Assembly: GCF_033542235.1 (NCBI RefSeq)
Contig: NZ_JAWRCU010000001.1
Location: 372,001-436,000 of the forward strand
From: JAWRCU01 sp033542235
GTDB taxonomy: Bacteria > Pseudomonadota > Alphaproteobacteria > Rhizobiales > Rhizobiaceae
Length of the DNA stretch: 64,000 nt
Reading direction: 5' to 3'
Every line of letters starts with the position of its first letter. Position 1 is the first letter of the stretch. The notes below the pieces were generated by a model, which was given only the letters and a program-made list of their open reading frames with translations, did not search any database and was not told the origin of the DNA. This document shows, piece by piece, positions 41,839-51,380 of the stretch. Both the position numbers and the translations under genes were made by a program.

Positions 41839-43286
41839 CAGAACGTCGCCGCCACGAGCAGGATCGCGCCGATCAGGATCACGAGCTGACTGCGCCAGTC
41901 GCTGATGATGAAGACAACCGGGTCGTCATGCATCTCGTCGCGCCGGGCAAGGATCCAGATGCGCATGGTGAGGTAGAGGATGATCGGGGCGACGGGCCAC
42001 ATCATCCATGGATTTGCGTAGAGTTCCCTGACCGCCTTGCTGTCGATATAGAGCGCGAGCACCAGGGCCGATGAGAAGGCGGAGGCCATGCCGGCCTGTG
42101 CGATGATCTCCTGGTCCTCGACACGATAGCCGCGGCCGGCGATCCGTTGGCCCACGACGAGGTCGGGCGTGTGCCGAAGCTCGACGAAGCGCTTCACCAG
42201 CGCCAGCGACAGGAAGAAGAAGATCGAGAAGGCGAGCAGCCAGAACGAAACCGTCGTGCCGGTCGCCGCAGCGCCTGCAAGGATGCGCACCGTATAGAGC
42301 CCGGCAAGCGTCAGCACGTCGAGGAGAAGCCAGCGCTTGACCGACAGCGAATAGGCCGTCGTCATGACGAGATAGCCAGCGAGCGCCGCCCAGAACAACG
42401 GCGCCAGGAACGATGCCGTGACGGCGCTGAGGGCAACCAGAGCCGCGGCCGCCTTGAGGCCGAACGGGATCGAGAGCAGGCCGCTCGCAAAGGGCCGGTT
42501 GCGCTTGCTCTTGTGCCTGCGGTCGAGCGCGAGGTCGAAGAAGTCGTTGATGATGTAGACGGCCGAGGCAGCGGCACTAAAGGAAATGAAGGCGAGCAGG
42601 CAGGCGAAGACCATGCCGATGTTGAAATATTCGTGCGAAAGCACCATCGGCACGGCGATGAGCGTGTTTTTAGCCCATTGATGCGCGCGCAGCATCTTGA
42701 GATAGGTCTTCAAGGACGGCTTCGCGGTCTCGAACAGCTCAGCGTCGTGGGCCGCCTGCCAGCGCGCCGCCTGACGGTCGGGCGCCACGACGATCGACCG
42801 GCGTGCCACGTCGAAGCATTTGAGATCATGACGGCTGTTGCCGATATAGTCGAAGCCGCCATCGCCATAGGTCTGGACCAGGGCTGAGCATTTGCGCTGC
42901 GCGGTGAAGTTGTGCCTTCCCTCCGTCGCATGCACGGCGTCGAAAAGGCCAAGATGCGCCGCGATCGCCTCGGCGAACTTGCGCGGCGTGCCGGTGGCCA
43001 GCACGATGCGGCGGCCCGCGCGGCGTTCTTCCCGAAGCCTTCCGACGAGCGTGTCGCGATAGGGAAGGCTGGCTGGGTCAAGGTCGATACGGGCGGCGAT
43101 TTCCTGCTTGAGCCGCGCCGGGCCGGACAGCAGCCAGGCCGGGATCAGGAAGAGGTACAGCGGGTTCTTGCGCAGGAGGAGGAAGACGCCTTCCCACAGG
43201 AGGTCGGTCGCGATCAGCGTGCCATCGAGATCGACTGCAAGCGGAATTGCGTTCTTGTCGGACCGCGCGTCCATCTCGTCTTCCAC
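41838..43286 (-). CDS. HAD hydrolase-UbiA prenyltransferase fusion (DPPR synthase-like)
   Basis: A 482-residue bifunctional protein. The N-terminal HAD phosphatase domain (about 1-190) has the nucleophile motif VDLDGTL (Asp19, Asp21). The C-terminal UbiA-type membrane domain (about 195-482, seven to nine helices) has NDFFDLALDRRHKSKRNRPFASG and the second polar motif near LLLDVLTLAG. UbiA relatives transfer phosphoribose from PRPP to a polyprenyl phosphate; the fused HAD could remove the 5' phosphate. It is the first gene of the operon. Confidence 0.87.
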   Translation of the reverse strand: MEDEMDARSDKNAIPLAVDLDGTLIATDLLWEGVFLLLRKNPLYLFLIPAWLLSGPARLKQEIAARIDLDPASLPYRDTLVGRLREERRAGRRIVLATGTPRKFAEAIAAHLGLFDAVHATEGRHNFTAQRKCSALVQTYGDGGFDYIGNSRHDLKCFDVARRSIVVAPDRQAARWQAAHDAELFETAKPSLKTYLKMLRAHQWAKNTLIAVPMVLSHEYFNIGMVFACLLAFISFSAAASAVYIINDFFDLALDRRHKSKRNRPFASGLLSIPFGLKAAAALVALSAVTASFLAPLFWAALAGYLVMTTAYSLSVKRWLLLDVLTLAGLYTVRILAGAAATGTTVSFWLLAFSIFFFLSLALVKRFVELRHTPDLVVGQRIAGRGYRVEDQEIIAQAGMASAFSSALVLALYIDSKAVRELYANPWMMWPVAPIILYLTMRIWILARRDEMHDDPVVFIISDWRSQLVILIGAILLVAATF

Positions 43287-43431
43287 CCTCGCCCATATGG
43301 CGCCGCTTCAGGCCTCTTGCTGGGGCATATAGCGGGAAGAGAACGACGGATGGTTAAGCGCCACGCACCGGCAATTTGCTTAACTTGCTTTTCGAGATTC
43401 AACCTTAACGAGTGCTTATCTGAAAACATAA

Positions 43432-43456
43432 AAGGCCGGACAGGTCGTCCGGCCTT
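43432..43456 (-). terminator. Rho-independent-type terminator
   Basis: A perfect 10-bp stem AAGGCCGGAC / GTCCGGCCTT with a 5-nt loop. On the minus strand it ends CCTTTTATG, giving a U-run, and lies 23 bp after the stop of the secreted-protein gene. Confidence 0.8.
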
Positions 43457-43479
43457 CAACAGGAGCGGAATGGCTCGGA

Positions 43480-43743
43480 TTACTTGATCTTCGCCTTGCC
43501 GCCGGAAATTTCGACGGTTTCCGAGCCCGTCAGCGCCTCGCGGTCGCCATTGGGCAGCGTCACGAAGCAACCCGACGGACAGAATTCGACGGTCTCTCCG
43601 GCGCCGACCGCGAGCTCGGTCTGCGTACCGCCCTCTGTCACCAACAACGTGCGCGGTTCCGAATCGTGATTGGTCGCGCTCGCGGCGAACGCCTGGCCGC
43701 CAATGGCAACGAGCAACGCGGCCGCGGCACAGAGTTTCAGCAT
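43480..43743 (-). CDS. Small secreted protein of unknown function
   Basis: An 87-residue protein with a clear signal peptide (MLKLCAAAALLVAIGGQAFA, cleaved near residue 20). The mature 67 residues contain EFCPSGCFVTLPNGD, with two cysteines three residues apart, likely a small periplasmic disulfide. No family is recognised. It has its own terminator and, upstream, an inverted repeat with a GAACN7GAAC match. Confidence 0.75.
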   Translation of the reverse strand: MLKLCAAAALLVAIGGQAFAASATNHDSEPRTLLVTEGGTQTELAVGAGETVEFCPSGCFVTLPNGDREALTGSETVEISGGKAKIK

Positions 43744-43827
43744 TTCGGTTCCGGTGTTTCCACCGCCCTCTTGTTGAGTCGGAAGAGCACTCCGCTCTCC
43801 GTTACGGCGACCTTATAGGAGAATGAA

Positions 43828-43857
43828 GCTGAACAGCAACTGAACGGGCTGTTCAGC
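43828..43857. promoter_or_regulatory. Inverted repeat containing a GAACN7GAAC (LexA-like) match
   Basis: GCTGAACAG and CTGTTCAGC form a perfect 9-bp inverted repeat with a 12-nt spacer. Inside, GAAC-AGCAACT-GAAC (43831-43845) fits the alphaproteobacterial SOS box consensus. It lies 88 bp upstream of the secreted-protein start. Confidence 0.4.
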
Positions 43858-43990
43858 AACATCTGTTCTTCCAGGCGCGAGTGCTGAACGGATTTGCGCT
43901 TGAACGGAACTTTTGCGACGAGAGCGTTTATGGCTCGACGATACCGGCCCGTCACCGATGCCTCGCCGGGACGAGGCGCGGTTTCCGCTC

Positions 43991-46525
43991 CTACGGTGCG
44001 TCTTCCAGACTGACATCGCTGGTATCCGGATCGGGCCGTCGAGCCCTCTTGCGCGGCGCGGGCTTGTCCGGCGCCGAGGGCGAACGCAGCACGGCCACCT
44101 CCGCCGGCGCGTCTCCCTTCGACGATGGAACCGTTTCGGGCGCGGCGGACGCTGCCGGGGGCGTTGCATAACGCGGATCGACAGCACGCGCAGCGGACGG
44201 GATTTCGATCCGTTCGCGGTGGAACGTTTCGAGGATCGCGAAGCGGATGTCGTTCTGAACCGAGATGCTGCTGAGGATGTCGGCGAGGAAGAAGCGCAGC
44301 TCGAACTCCAGCGCAGCCGGCCCGAAATTGAGGAAGACCACTGCCGGCTCCGGGTTTTTCAGCACCATCGGATGGCTCCGCACGATGCCATCGAGCACCT
44401 CGGCAGCGTGGCGCGCATCCGTGCCGTAGGCGACGCCGACTTTCAGGTCGATCCGGCCGAGCTTGTTGCGATGCGTCCAATTGCCGACCGACGAATTGAT
44501 GAACTGCGAATTGGGGACGATGACGGTCTGGCGCTGGAAGGTCTCGATCTCGGTCGCGCGCACGCTGATCTTCTTGACGGTGCCGGATATGTCGCCGGCG
44601 ACCACCCAGTCGCCGACCTTGAACGGCCGCTCCACGAGCAGGATCAGGCCCGATACGAAGTTGGACACGACGTTCTGCAGGCCGAAGCCGATGCCGAGCG
44701 AGAGCGCGCCGGCGACGAGCGCGATGTTGGAGAGGTCGATGCCGGCGGCGGAGATGCCGAGCAGGCCGGCAAGCAGTATCCCGGCATAGCCGACTGCCGT
44801 GCGGATCGAATTGCGCACGCCAGCATCGACACGCCCGCGTGCCATCACCGATTCGTCAAGCCAGCCCTTGAACCAGCGCGTCAGGAAATAGCAGACAAGG
44901 AATACGACTACGCCGGCAAATATGCCGATCACCGAGATCGTGACGTTGCCGATCCTTGTGCCGGTCGCCAGCGAATAGGCCCAGCTTCGGATATCACCCC
45001 ACTGGAACCCCCATTGGAGGAGGATGAGCGGTACGCCGATCAATACGACGAGGACGTAAAGAACGATGCTCGCGGCAAGCGCGAGCTGGTCGAGCGTCGC
45101 GTCATCGAGCCCGAAGCGCTTCTGGATGCGCCGGCCCACCGCGCCGCTGGCCAGCGCACCTTCCTCGGCCACGGCACCGGCGGTAAGGAAGCCCACATAC
45201 ATCATCGACAGGATCGCGCCGGTGATGACGACCTGCTGCGACAGGAACTTGGCGAAGCCGACGTAACCGAGCAGCGCTGAGACTGCCATCACGGCACCTA
45301 GCGCTACGAACGCATATTTGGCGGGGCGCGGCCAGCCGCGCGGCGTGCCGTCGTCATTGCGGAACGGCCGCGCGAAACCGAACAGCATGACGAGAACGCC
45401 AACGAGTACCGTTGCGATCAGGCTTTCGGCCACGGTAAGCGAGAGCGGCGATCCCATCACGTCGTAGACGGAACTGAACAGGTAGTCGATCCCGGTGATG
45501 ATCGCCATCGCCGCGACCAGCCAGAAGAGCCAGCGCGCGGCACCCGACTCGACCGCCACCAGCCGCCAATTGGGTAGAGCGGGCGCAAGCACGGCGCGCG
45601 CCAGATTCGTCACGAACGAGACGAGAGCGATCGTATAGAATAGCGCGATCACCATCTTGCTGATGTCGCCGCGCAGGACGTTGTAGAAATTGAGGGAGAA
45701 GTACGTGGCGCCCAGGAAGGCGACGACCGAGATCGAAGGCAACAGAGTCGACCAGAACGCGACCGAAAGCCGGCTGAGATAAGAGGGCGAATCCTGCGAC
45801 GGGTCGGCTTTGATCACCCTGCCGAACAGCCTCCGCCCGCCGACAAGGGGAACCGCGGCACATAGAGCGAAGAAGGCGGCAGCCAGCAGCGAATTGAGCT
45901 TGAACTGCAGCACGAACCGCAACCAGGACCAGATCGTCCTCCTGAGCGCGCCGCTCTCGGTGGAATAGGCATCGAGGACCTCGCCGGCCAGCACATAGTC
46001 CAGGTCGTAGCGATGGGTCAGCAGCCGCGCGAACAAGTCACGCCTGAACACCGCGATTCGGTTCACCAGGTCGTTGACCCGCACGGAGAGGCCTTCGGCC
46101 ACACCGAGCACAGCATTGATCTCGGCCTTTTCGGCAGTAAGCGCCGACCGCTCCTTGGCGACGATGTCCGGCTCGGCCGGCTGGCCGTCGCCCGGCGGCG
46201 GACCGAGCTGCTCGAGCCTGTTGTTGATCTCGGAGAGCCTCGGCCGGAACGCGAGGCCGCTCTGCAGGACGGCATGGCTGAAATCGTCGAGCTGGAGCTT
46301 GATCTCCACGAGCTTCGCATCGTCATCACGCTCGGCCGTTATCTTGGCCTCGATGTCGTCGAGCTGCTTCTTCAGCCCGTCGACGACCGTCCTTTGCTTG
46401 GCGACGACGCCGTCCGTCGCGGCAGCCTGATCGGCGGACTGCGCGAAGGCAGGCGCCACCAAGCCGGCGACAAGCAGGATCAAGATCAGGGCTAGGCGCC
46501 GCAGGACAGTGTCAAATCTGGTCAC
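43991..46525 (-). CDS. MscS-family mechanosensitive channel with DUF3772
   Basis: An 844-residue inner-membrane channel. A signal peptide (ALILILLVAGLVAPAFA) leads to a coiled-coil periplasmic DUF3772 region (about 30-190), then about ten membrane helices, and a C-terminal MscS pore and beta domain with ALSLGIGFGLQNVVSNFVSGLILL and ERPFKVGDWV. A disordered basic/acidic tail closes the protein. The GTG at 46525 places the signal peptide at the N terminus; the ATG at 46651 would not. Function: release of solutes on osmotic downshift, sensible beside betaine metabolism. It is divergent from soxB. Confidence 0.88.
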   Translation of the reverse strand: MTRFDTVLRRLALILILLVAGLVAPAFAQSADQAAATDGVVAKQRTVVDGLKKQLDDIEAKITAERDDDAKLVEIKLQLDDFSHAVLQSGLAFRPRLSEINNRLEQLGPPPGDGQPAEPDIVAKERSALTAEKAEINAVLGVAEGLSVRVNDLVNRIAVFRRDLFARLLTHRYDLDYVLAGEVLDAYSTESGALRRTIWSWLRFVLQFKLNSLLAAAFFALCAAVPLVGGRRLFGRVIKADPSQDSPSYLSRLSVAFWSTLLPSISVVAFLGATYFSLNFYNVLRGDISKMVIALFYTIALVSFVTNLARAVLAPALPNWRLVAVESGAARWLFWLVAAMAIITGIDYLFSSVYDVMGSPLSLTVAESLIATVLVGVLVMLFGFARPFRNDDGTPRGWPRPAKYAFVALGAVMAVSALLGYVGFAKFLSQQVVITGAILSMMYVGFLTAGAVAEEGALASGAVGRRIQKRFGLDDATLDQLALAASIVLYVLVVLIGVPLILLQWGFQWGDIRSWAYSLATGTRIGNVTISVIGIFAGVVVFLVCYFLTRWFKGWLDESVMARGRVDAGVRNSIRTAVGYAGILLAGLLGISAAGIDLSNIALVAGALSLGIGFGLQNVVSNFVSGLILLVERPFKVGDWVVAGDISGTVKKISVRATEIETFQRQTVIVPNSQFINSSVGNWTHRNKLGRIDLKVGVAYGTDARHAAEVLDGIVRSHPMVLKNPEPAVVFLNFGPAALEFELRFFLADILSSISVQNDIRFAILETFHRERIEIPSAARAVDPRYATPPAASAAPETVPSSKGDAPAEVAVLRSPSAPDKPAPRKRARRPDPDTSDVSLEDAP

Positions 46526-46751
46526 GAGCTCATTCTTGCACTGGCAAAACGGCCGAAAAACGGGCCCTTGATAAAGACAGGCATTTCGGGCGGCAATACC
46601 GATGACTCCGAGAAAGCTCCGCAAAGCTGTCCGACGGTTTGCGATAACCACCTACGGCAAACAAAGGAATCAAGCAGGCATTTGTGGGACGACTCGCTAA
46701 TGCCTGCCCGGCCACCCACGCGTCGGTCTGTCGAAAAGCCATGGCGAAATA

Positions 46752-46781
46752 TTGGCTTTGCCGTCCGAGACTGCTCTATAG
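46752..46781 (+). promoter_or_regulatory. Candidate promoter of soxBDAG
   Basis: TTGGCT (46752-46757) and CTATAG (46776-46781) are 18 bp apart, 37 bp before the soxB ATG. The hexamers fit a weak sigma-70-type promoter. Confidence 0.35.
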
Positions 46782-46817
46782 TGTCGCGCATCTCTCGCAA
46801 CGGACTTCCCCCGGCGC

Positions 46818-48077
46818 ATGGCGGAATACTCGGCTTTCTCGCTTCTCAGAAACGCGCTTACCGGCAACCGCGACTGGCGGCCGGCCTGGCGCAAGGCAAC
46901 ACCAAAGCCTTCCTACGACGTCGTCATCATCGGCGGCGGCGGACACGGGCTTTCAACGGCCTATTACCTCGCCAAGGAACACGGCATTTCCAATGTCGCT
47001 GTGCTGGAGAAAGGCTGGCTCGGCTCCGGCAATATCGGCCGCAACACGACAATGGTCCGCTCAAACTACCTGCTGCCGAAGAACACGCATTTCTACGAGC
47101 ATTCGATGAAATTGTGGGAAGGTCTCTCGCAGGACCTCAACTACAATGTGATGTTTTCGCAGCGCGGCGTGCTCAACCTCGCTCATACTCCCGCCCAGCT
47201 CGACGATTTCGCCCGGCGCGGCAACGCCATGCGACATTGCGGGGTCGATGCCGAACTGATGACGCGAGACGAGATCGCGAGGTTCGTCCCTGCCCTCGAC
47301 ATCAATGTCGGAGGCCGGTTTCCCGTTGCCGGGGGCCTGATCCAGCGGCGCGCAGGGACTGCGCGTCACGATGCGGTTGCCTGGGGTTATGCGCGCGGCG
47401 CCGACCGCCGAGGTGTGGACATTGTCGAAAATTGTGAGGTCGTTGGATTCTTGCTTGAGGGCGACCGGATCGTCGGCGTCAACACCTCGCGCGGCGAGAT
47501 CAGGGCCAAGAAGGTGGCCGTTGCGGTCGCGGGCTCGACCGGCCGCGTCATGAAGCTCGCCGGTATCGAGCGGCTGCCGATCGAAAGCCACGTGCTGCAG
47601 GCTTTCGTGTCGGAATCGATCAAGCCGTTCATGGACACCGTGGTCACCTTCGGCGCCGGACACCTTTACGTGACGCAGTCGGACAAGGGCGGCATGGTCT
47701 TCGGCGGCGACATCGACGGCTACAACACCTATGCGCAGCGCGGCAATCTGCCGATTGTCGAGGACGTGATGAGCGAGATCGTGGCGCTGTTCCCTGGGCT
47801 CGCCCGGGTGCGGCTGTTGAGATCGTGGGGCGGCATCATGGACATGTCCATGGACGGCTCGCCCATCATCACCAAGGGGCCGCGGCCGGGAATGTATCTC
47901 AATTGCGGCTGGTGCTACGGCGGCTTCAAGGCCACGCCGGCCTCGGGCTGGGCCTTCGCCTGGACGATCGCCAAGGACGAACCGCATGCGATCAACGCGC
48001 ATTACACGCTCGACCGCTTCCACCGCGGCATTCTGATCGACGAGAAGGGCCAGGGCTCGACGCCCCGCCTGCATTGA
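46818..48077 (+). CDS. soxB: Sarcosine oxidase beta subunit
   Basis: A 419-residue subunit of heterotetrameric sarcosine oxidase, which turns sarcosine into glycine with methylene-THF or formaldehyde. The FAD motif is IIGGGGHGLS (about 38-46); the histidine for covalent FMN is likely His184 in TARHDAVAWGYAR. Length is normal. First gene of the soxBDAG operon, with the MscS gene divergent. Confidence 0.95.
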   Translation: MAEYSAFSLLRNALTGNRDWRPAWRKATPKPSYDVVIIGGGGHGLSTAYYLAKEHGISNVAVLEKGWLGSGNIGRNTTMVRSNYLLPKNTHFYEHSMKLWEGLSQDLNYNVMFSQRGVLNLAHTPAQLDDFARRGNAMRHCGVDAELMTRDEIARFVPALDINVGGRFPVAGGLIQRRAGTARHDAVAWGYARGADRRGVDIVENCEVVGFLLEGDRIVGVNTSRGEIRAKKVAVAVAGSTGRVMKLAGIERLPIESHVLQAFVSESIKPFMDTVVTFGAGHLYVTQSDKGGMVFGGDIDGYNTYAQRGNLPIVEDVMSEIVALFPGLARVRLLRSWGGIMDMSMDGSPIITKGPRPGMYLNCGWCYGGFKATPASGWAFAWTIAKDEPHAINAHYTLDRFHRGILIDEKGQGSTPRLH

Positions 48078-48093
48078 TGCGGACCGCCGAAAC

Positions 48094-48390
48094 ATGCTGA
48101 TCACCTGCCCCTATTGCGGTCCGCGCGACCTTGCCGAGTTCTCCTACCAGGGCGACGGCAACCGCCAGCGTCCCGACCCAGGCTCGACCGACCACGAGGC
48201 GTGGAATGCCTATGTCTATGACCGGCTGAACACCGCCGGCGATCATCGCGAGGTGTGGCAGCATTCCGGCGGCTGCCGTGCGCATCTTGCCGTCACACGC
48301 AACACTCTGACACACAGGATTTCCAGCGTGGCGTTTGCCCGCGAAGCCGGTCATCGCCCCCACGAGCGCAAGCACGGAGGTGAATCGTGA
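48094..48390 (+). CDS. soxD: Sarcosine oxidase delta subunit
   Basis: A 98-residue zinc-binding subunit. The ligands known in the family are present: Cys5 and Cys8 in CPYCGPRD, His57 and Cys61 in WQHSGGC. It overlaps soxA by 4 bp (GTGA). Confidence 0.95.
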   Translation: MLITCPYCGPRDLAEFSYQGDGNRQRPDPGSTDHEAWNAYVYDRLNTAGDHREVWQHSGGCRAHLAVTRNTLTHRISSVAFAREAGHRPHERKHGGES

Positions 48391-51380
48391 GTGCCCGCCG
48401 CGCCGCGTCCGGCGGGTTGATCGACCGCGACAAGACCGTCCGCTTCACTTTCGACGGGAGACCATATGTCGGCTTCGCCGGCGACACACTCGCTTCGGCC
48501 CTGCTCGCCAACGGCGTCACGCTGTTCGGCCGCTCGTTCAAGTACCATCGTCCGCGCGGGTTGCTTTCGGCAGGCATCGACGAGCCGAATGCGCTGGTGA
48601 CGGTGCTGAAGGGCGACGTCCGCGAGCCGAACATTCCGGCGACGCTGCTGGAGATCCATGACGGGCTGGCTGTCGTCAGCCAGAATCGCTTTCCCTCGCT
48701 TGCCTTCGATGTCGGCGCCGCGAGCCAGCTCGCCGGCAAGCTGATCTCGGCCGGCTTCTACTACAAGACTTTCATGGGACCGGCGATCGGGCCCTTGAGG
48801 GGCACCCGCTTCTGGATGTTCTGCGAGCATTTCATCCGTCGCTCCGCCGGGCTCGGCCGCGCCGGCTTCGCGAAGGACCCGGCGCGCTATGAACGCATGA
48901 ACGCGTTTTGCGACGTGCTCGTCGTCGGCTCCGGGCCGGCCGGACTGATGGCGGCCAAGGCGGCCGCGGAGCGTGGTGGACGGGTTATCCTTGCTGAACT
49001 TGACCAGCGTTTCGGCGGCTCGGCCAACTGGTCGGATGAGACGATCGACGGCATGCCGGCCTCGTCCTGGGCCGATCGCATGATCGACGAGCTTTCCGAG
49101 CGCGGAAATGTCCGCCTGCTCAATCGTGCGACCGTCTGGGGCTATTACGACGGCAATACGCTTGCCGCTCTCGAGCGCGTCACCGACCATAAGAGCGTCG
49201 GCGGCGTCGGCGAGCCGCGCCATCGCCATTGGGTGATCCGTGCCGGAGCAGTCGTGCTGGCGACGGGAGCCCTGGAGCGGCCGCTCGTTTTCCCGGGGAA
49301 CGACCGGCCGGGCGTGATGCTGGCGAGCGCTGCCGAACGGTTCGCAAACGAGTTCGGCGTGCTGCCGGGTGAGAAGAGCGTGCTCTTCACCAACAATGAC
49401 GGCGCTTACCGGGCAGCTGCGGCGCTGGCCAAGGCAGGTAGCGTCATCGCCGCGATCGTCGACGTGCGTGCTCAAATCTCGCCTGCCGCGAAAGGCCTGG
49501 CCGCCGAGGCGGGCGCTGAGCTGCTCGCCGGGCACGCCATCGCCGGCACTGAGGGCGGCCGAGCTGTCTCCGCGGTCAAGGTCCAGCCTTTCGATGCGAC
49601 GAACGGCAAGCCTTTCGGCGACACCCGCACCATCCAGGCGGACAGCCTGCTCGTCTCCGGCGGCTGGTCGCCCGCGATCCACCTTGCCAGCCAGGCCGGC
49701 GGCAAGCCGCAATGGAGCGCCGAGCTGCAGGCTTTCCTGCTGCCCGATGCGACGCAGAACTGGATCGGCGCTGGTGCCGTCACCGGACGCTTCTCGACAT
49801 CCGAGGCTCTGGCTCAGGGGCATGCCGCAGGCATTGCAGCGACCGGCGGACCGGAAATGCCGGTGTCCCTGCCCGACGTTGCGGCCCACGGTCTCGACCT
49901 GCGCCCCGCTCCGGTCCTGGAGGTGAGGGGCGAGGGCAAGGCTTTCGTCGATTTTCAGCACGACGTGACGGCCGATGACGTGCGGCTCGCGCATCGGGAG
50001 GGCTTCGTCTCGGTCGAGCATCTGAAGCGCTACACCACCCTCGGCATGGCGACCGACCAGGGAAAGACCTCCAATATTCCCGGCCTCGCCATCATGGCCG
50101 AGGCGCAAGGGGTGGCGATCGAGGATGTAGGCACGACGCGCTTCCGCCCGCCCTTTGCGCCGGTGTCGATCGGCGCGCTTGCTGCGGAACGGTTTGGCGA
50201 CGTGAAGCCCGAACGGCTGACGCCGATGCATGATTGGCACGTCGAGCACGGTGCGACCATGTATGCCGCCGGCCTCTGGTTCCGGCCGATGATCTACGGA
50301 GAGCCTGGCGAGACGATCGAGCAGGCCTATGTGCGAGAGGCGCGCGCGGTGCGGAGCGCCGTCGGCATCGTCGACGTTTCGACGCTGGGCAAGATTGCCG
50401 TACAGGGTCCCGACGCTGCAACATTCCTGGACCGCGTCTACACCAACATGTTCTCCACGCTGCCTGTCGGCAAGGCACGCTATGGGCTGATGCTGCGCGA
50501 GGACGGTATTGCCTTCGATGACGGCACGACCTGGCGGCTCGACGAGAACGAGTTCCTGATGACGACGACCACGGCGAATGCCGGCAAGGTCATGCAGCAT
50601 CTCGAATATTTCCTCGACGTGGTGTGGCCGGACCTCAAGGTGCACCTGACGTCCGTGACCGACGAATGGGCCGGCGCGGCGGTGGCCGGGCCGAAGTCGC
50701 GCGATGTGCTGGCCGCTTGCGTAACCGGGACGGCGGTGGACAACGCCGCCCTTCCCTTCATGGGCATCGTGCGCGGCGAGATCGCCGGCGCGCCGGTGAT
50801 GATCTGCCGGCTGTCTTTCTCCGGCGAAATGGCATTCGAGGTCTATTGCGGAGCCGGGCATGGCACCCATGTCTGGAACGCACTGATGCAGGCCGGCAAA
50901 CCGTTGGGAATGGTGCCCTATGGGCTCGAGGCGCTCGGCACGCTGCGTATCGAGAAGGGACACGTGACCGGCGCGGAGATCGACGGCCGCACTACGGCGC
51001 GCGATCTTCATCTCGACTGGATGCTCTCGAAGAAGAAGCCCTTCATCGGCTCCATGATGATGGACCGTGAAGGCCTGGCAGCGCCGGAACGTATTTCGCT
51101 GGTCGGCCTGGTGTCGCTCGACAATCGCCCGCTGAATGGTGGCGCCCATATCGTCGAAGAACTTGACGAATTGAGCCCGCATGACTCGATCGGCCATGTC
51201 ACGGCAACCTGCTATTCGCCGGCGCTCGGCCGCTACATCGGGCTTGCTTTGGTGAAAGGCGGCAAGGCGCGGCACGGTACGCGCGCCTTCATCTCCGATC
51301 CGCTCAGGAAACGCTTCGGCCCGGTCGAGATTGTCAGCCACCATTTCTATGACCCGGAGGGGAGCCGGATGCATGGTTGA
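48387..51380 (+). CDS. soxA: Sarcosine oxidase alpha subunit
   Basis: A 997-residue subunit. An N-terminal ferredoxin-like Fer2_4 region (RFTFDGRPYVGFAGDTLASAL) precedes the NAD-binding domain starting near residue 175 (VLVVGSGPAGLMAAKAAAE) and a C-terminal GcvT domain pair (about 610-990) that binds THF. The GTG start overlaps soxD; an 8-bp overlap (ATGGTTGA) couples it to soxG. Confidence 0.95.
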   Translation: MSARRAASGGLIDRDKTVRFTFDGRPYVGFAGDTLASALLANGVTLFGRSFKYHRPRGLLSAGIDEPNALVTVLKGDVREPNIPATLLEIHDGLAVVSQNRFPSLAFDVGAASQLAGKLISAGFYYKTFMGPAIGPLRGTRFWMFCEHFIRRSAGLGRAGFAKDPARYERMNAFCDVLVVGSGPAGLMAAKAAAERGGRVILAELDQRFGGSANWSDETIDGMPASSWADRMIDELSERGNVRLLNRATVWGYYDGNTLAALERVTDHKSVGGVGEPRHRHWVIRAGAVVLATGALERPLVFPGNDRPGVMLASAAERFANEFGVLPGEKSVLFTNNDGAYRAAAALAKAGSVIAAIVDVRAQISPAAKGLAAEAGAELLAGHAIAGTEGGRAVSAVKVQPFDATNGKPFGDTRTIQADSLLVSGGWSPAIHLASQAGGKPQWSAELQAFLLPDATQNWIGAGAVTGRFSTSEALAQGHAAGIAATGGPEMPVSLPDVAAHGLDLRPAPVLEVRGEGKAFVDFQHDVTADDVRLAHREGFVSVEHLKRYTTLGMATDQGKTSNIPGLAIMAEAQGVAIEDVGTTRFRPPFAPVSIGALAAERFGDVKPERLTPMHDWHVEHGATMYAAGLWFRPMIYGEPGETIEQAYVREARAVRSAVGIVDVSTLGKIAVQGPDAATFLDRVYTNMFSTLPVGKARYGLMLREDGIAFDDGTTWRLDENEFLMTTTTANAGKVMQHLEYFLDVVWPDLKVHLTSVTDEWAGAAVAGPKSRDVLAACVTGTAVDNAALPFMGIVRGEIAGAPVMICRLSFSGEMAFEVYCGAGHGTHVWNALMQAGKPLGMVPYGLEALGTLRIEKGHVTGAEIDGRTTARDLHLDWMLSKKKPFIGSMMMDREGLAAPERISLVGLVSLDNRPLNGGAHIVEELDELSPHDSIGHVTATCYSPALGRYIGLALVKGGKARHGTRAFISDPLRKRFGPVEIVSHHFYDPEGSRMHG

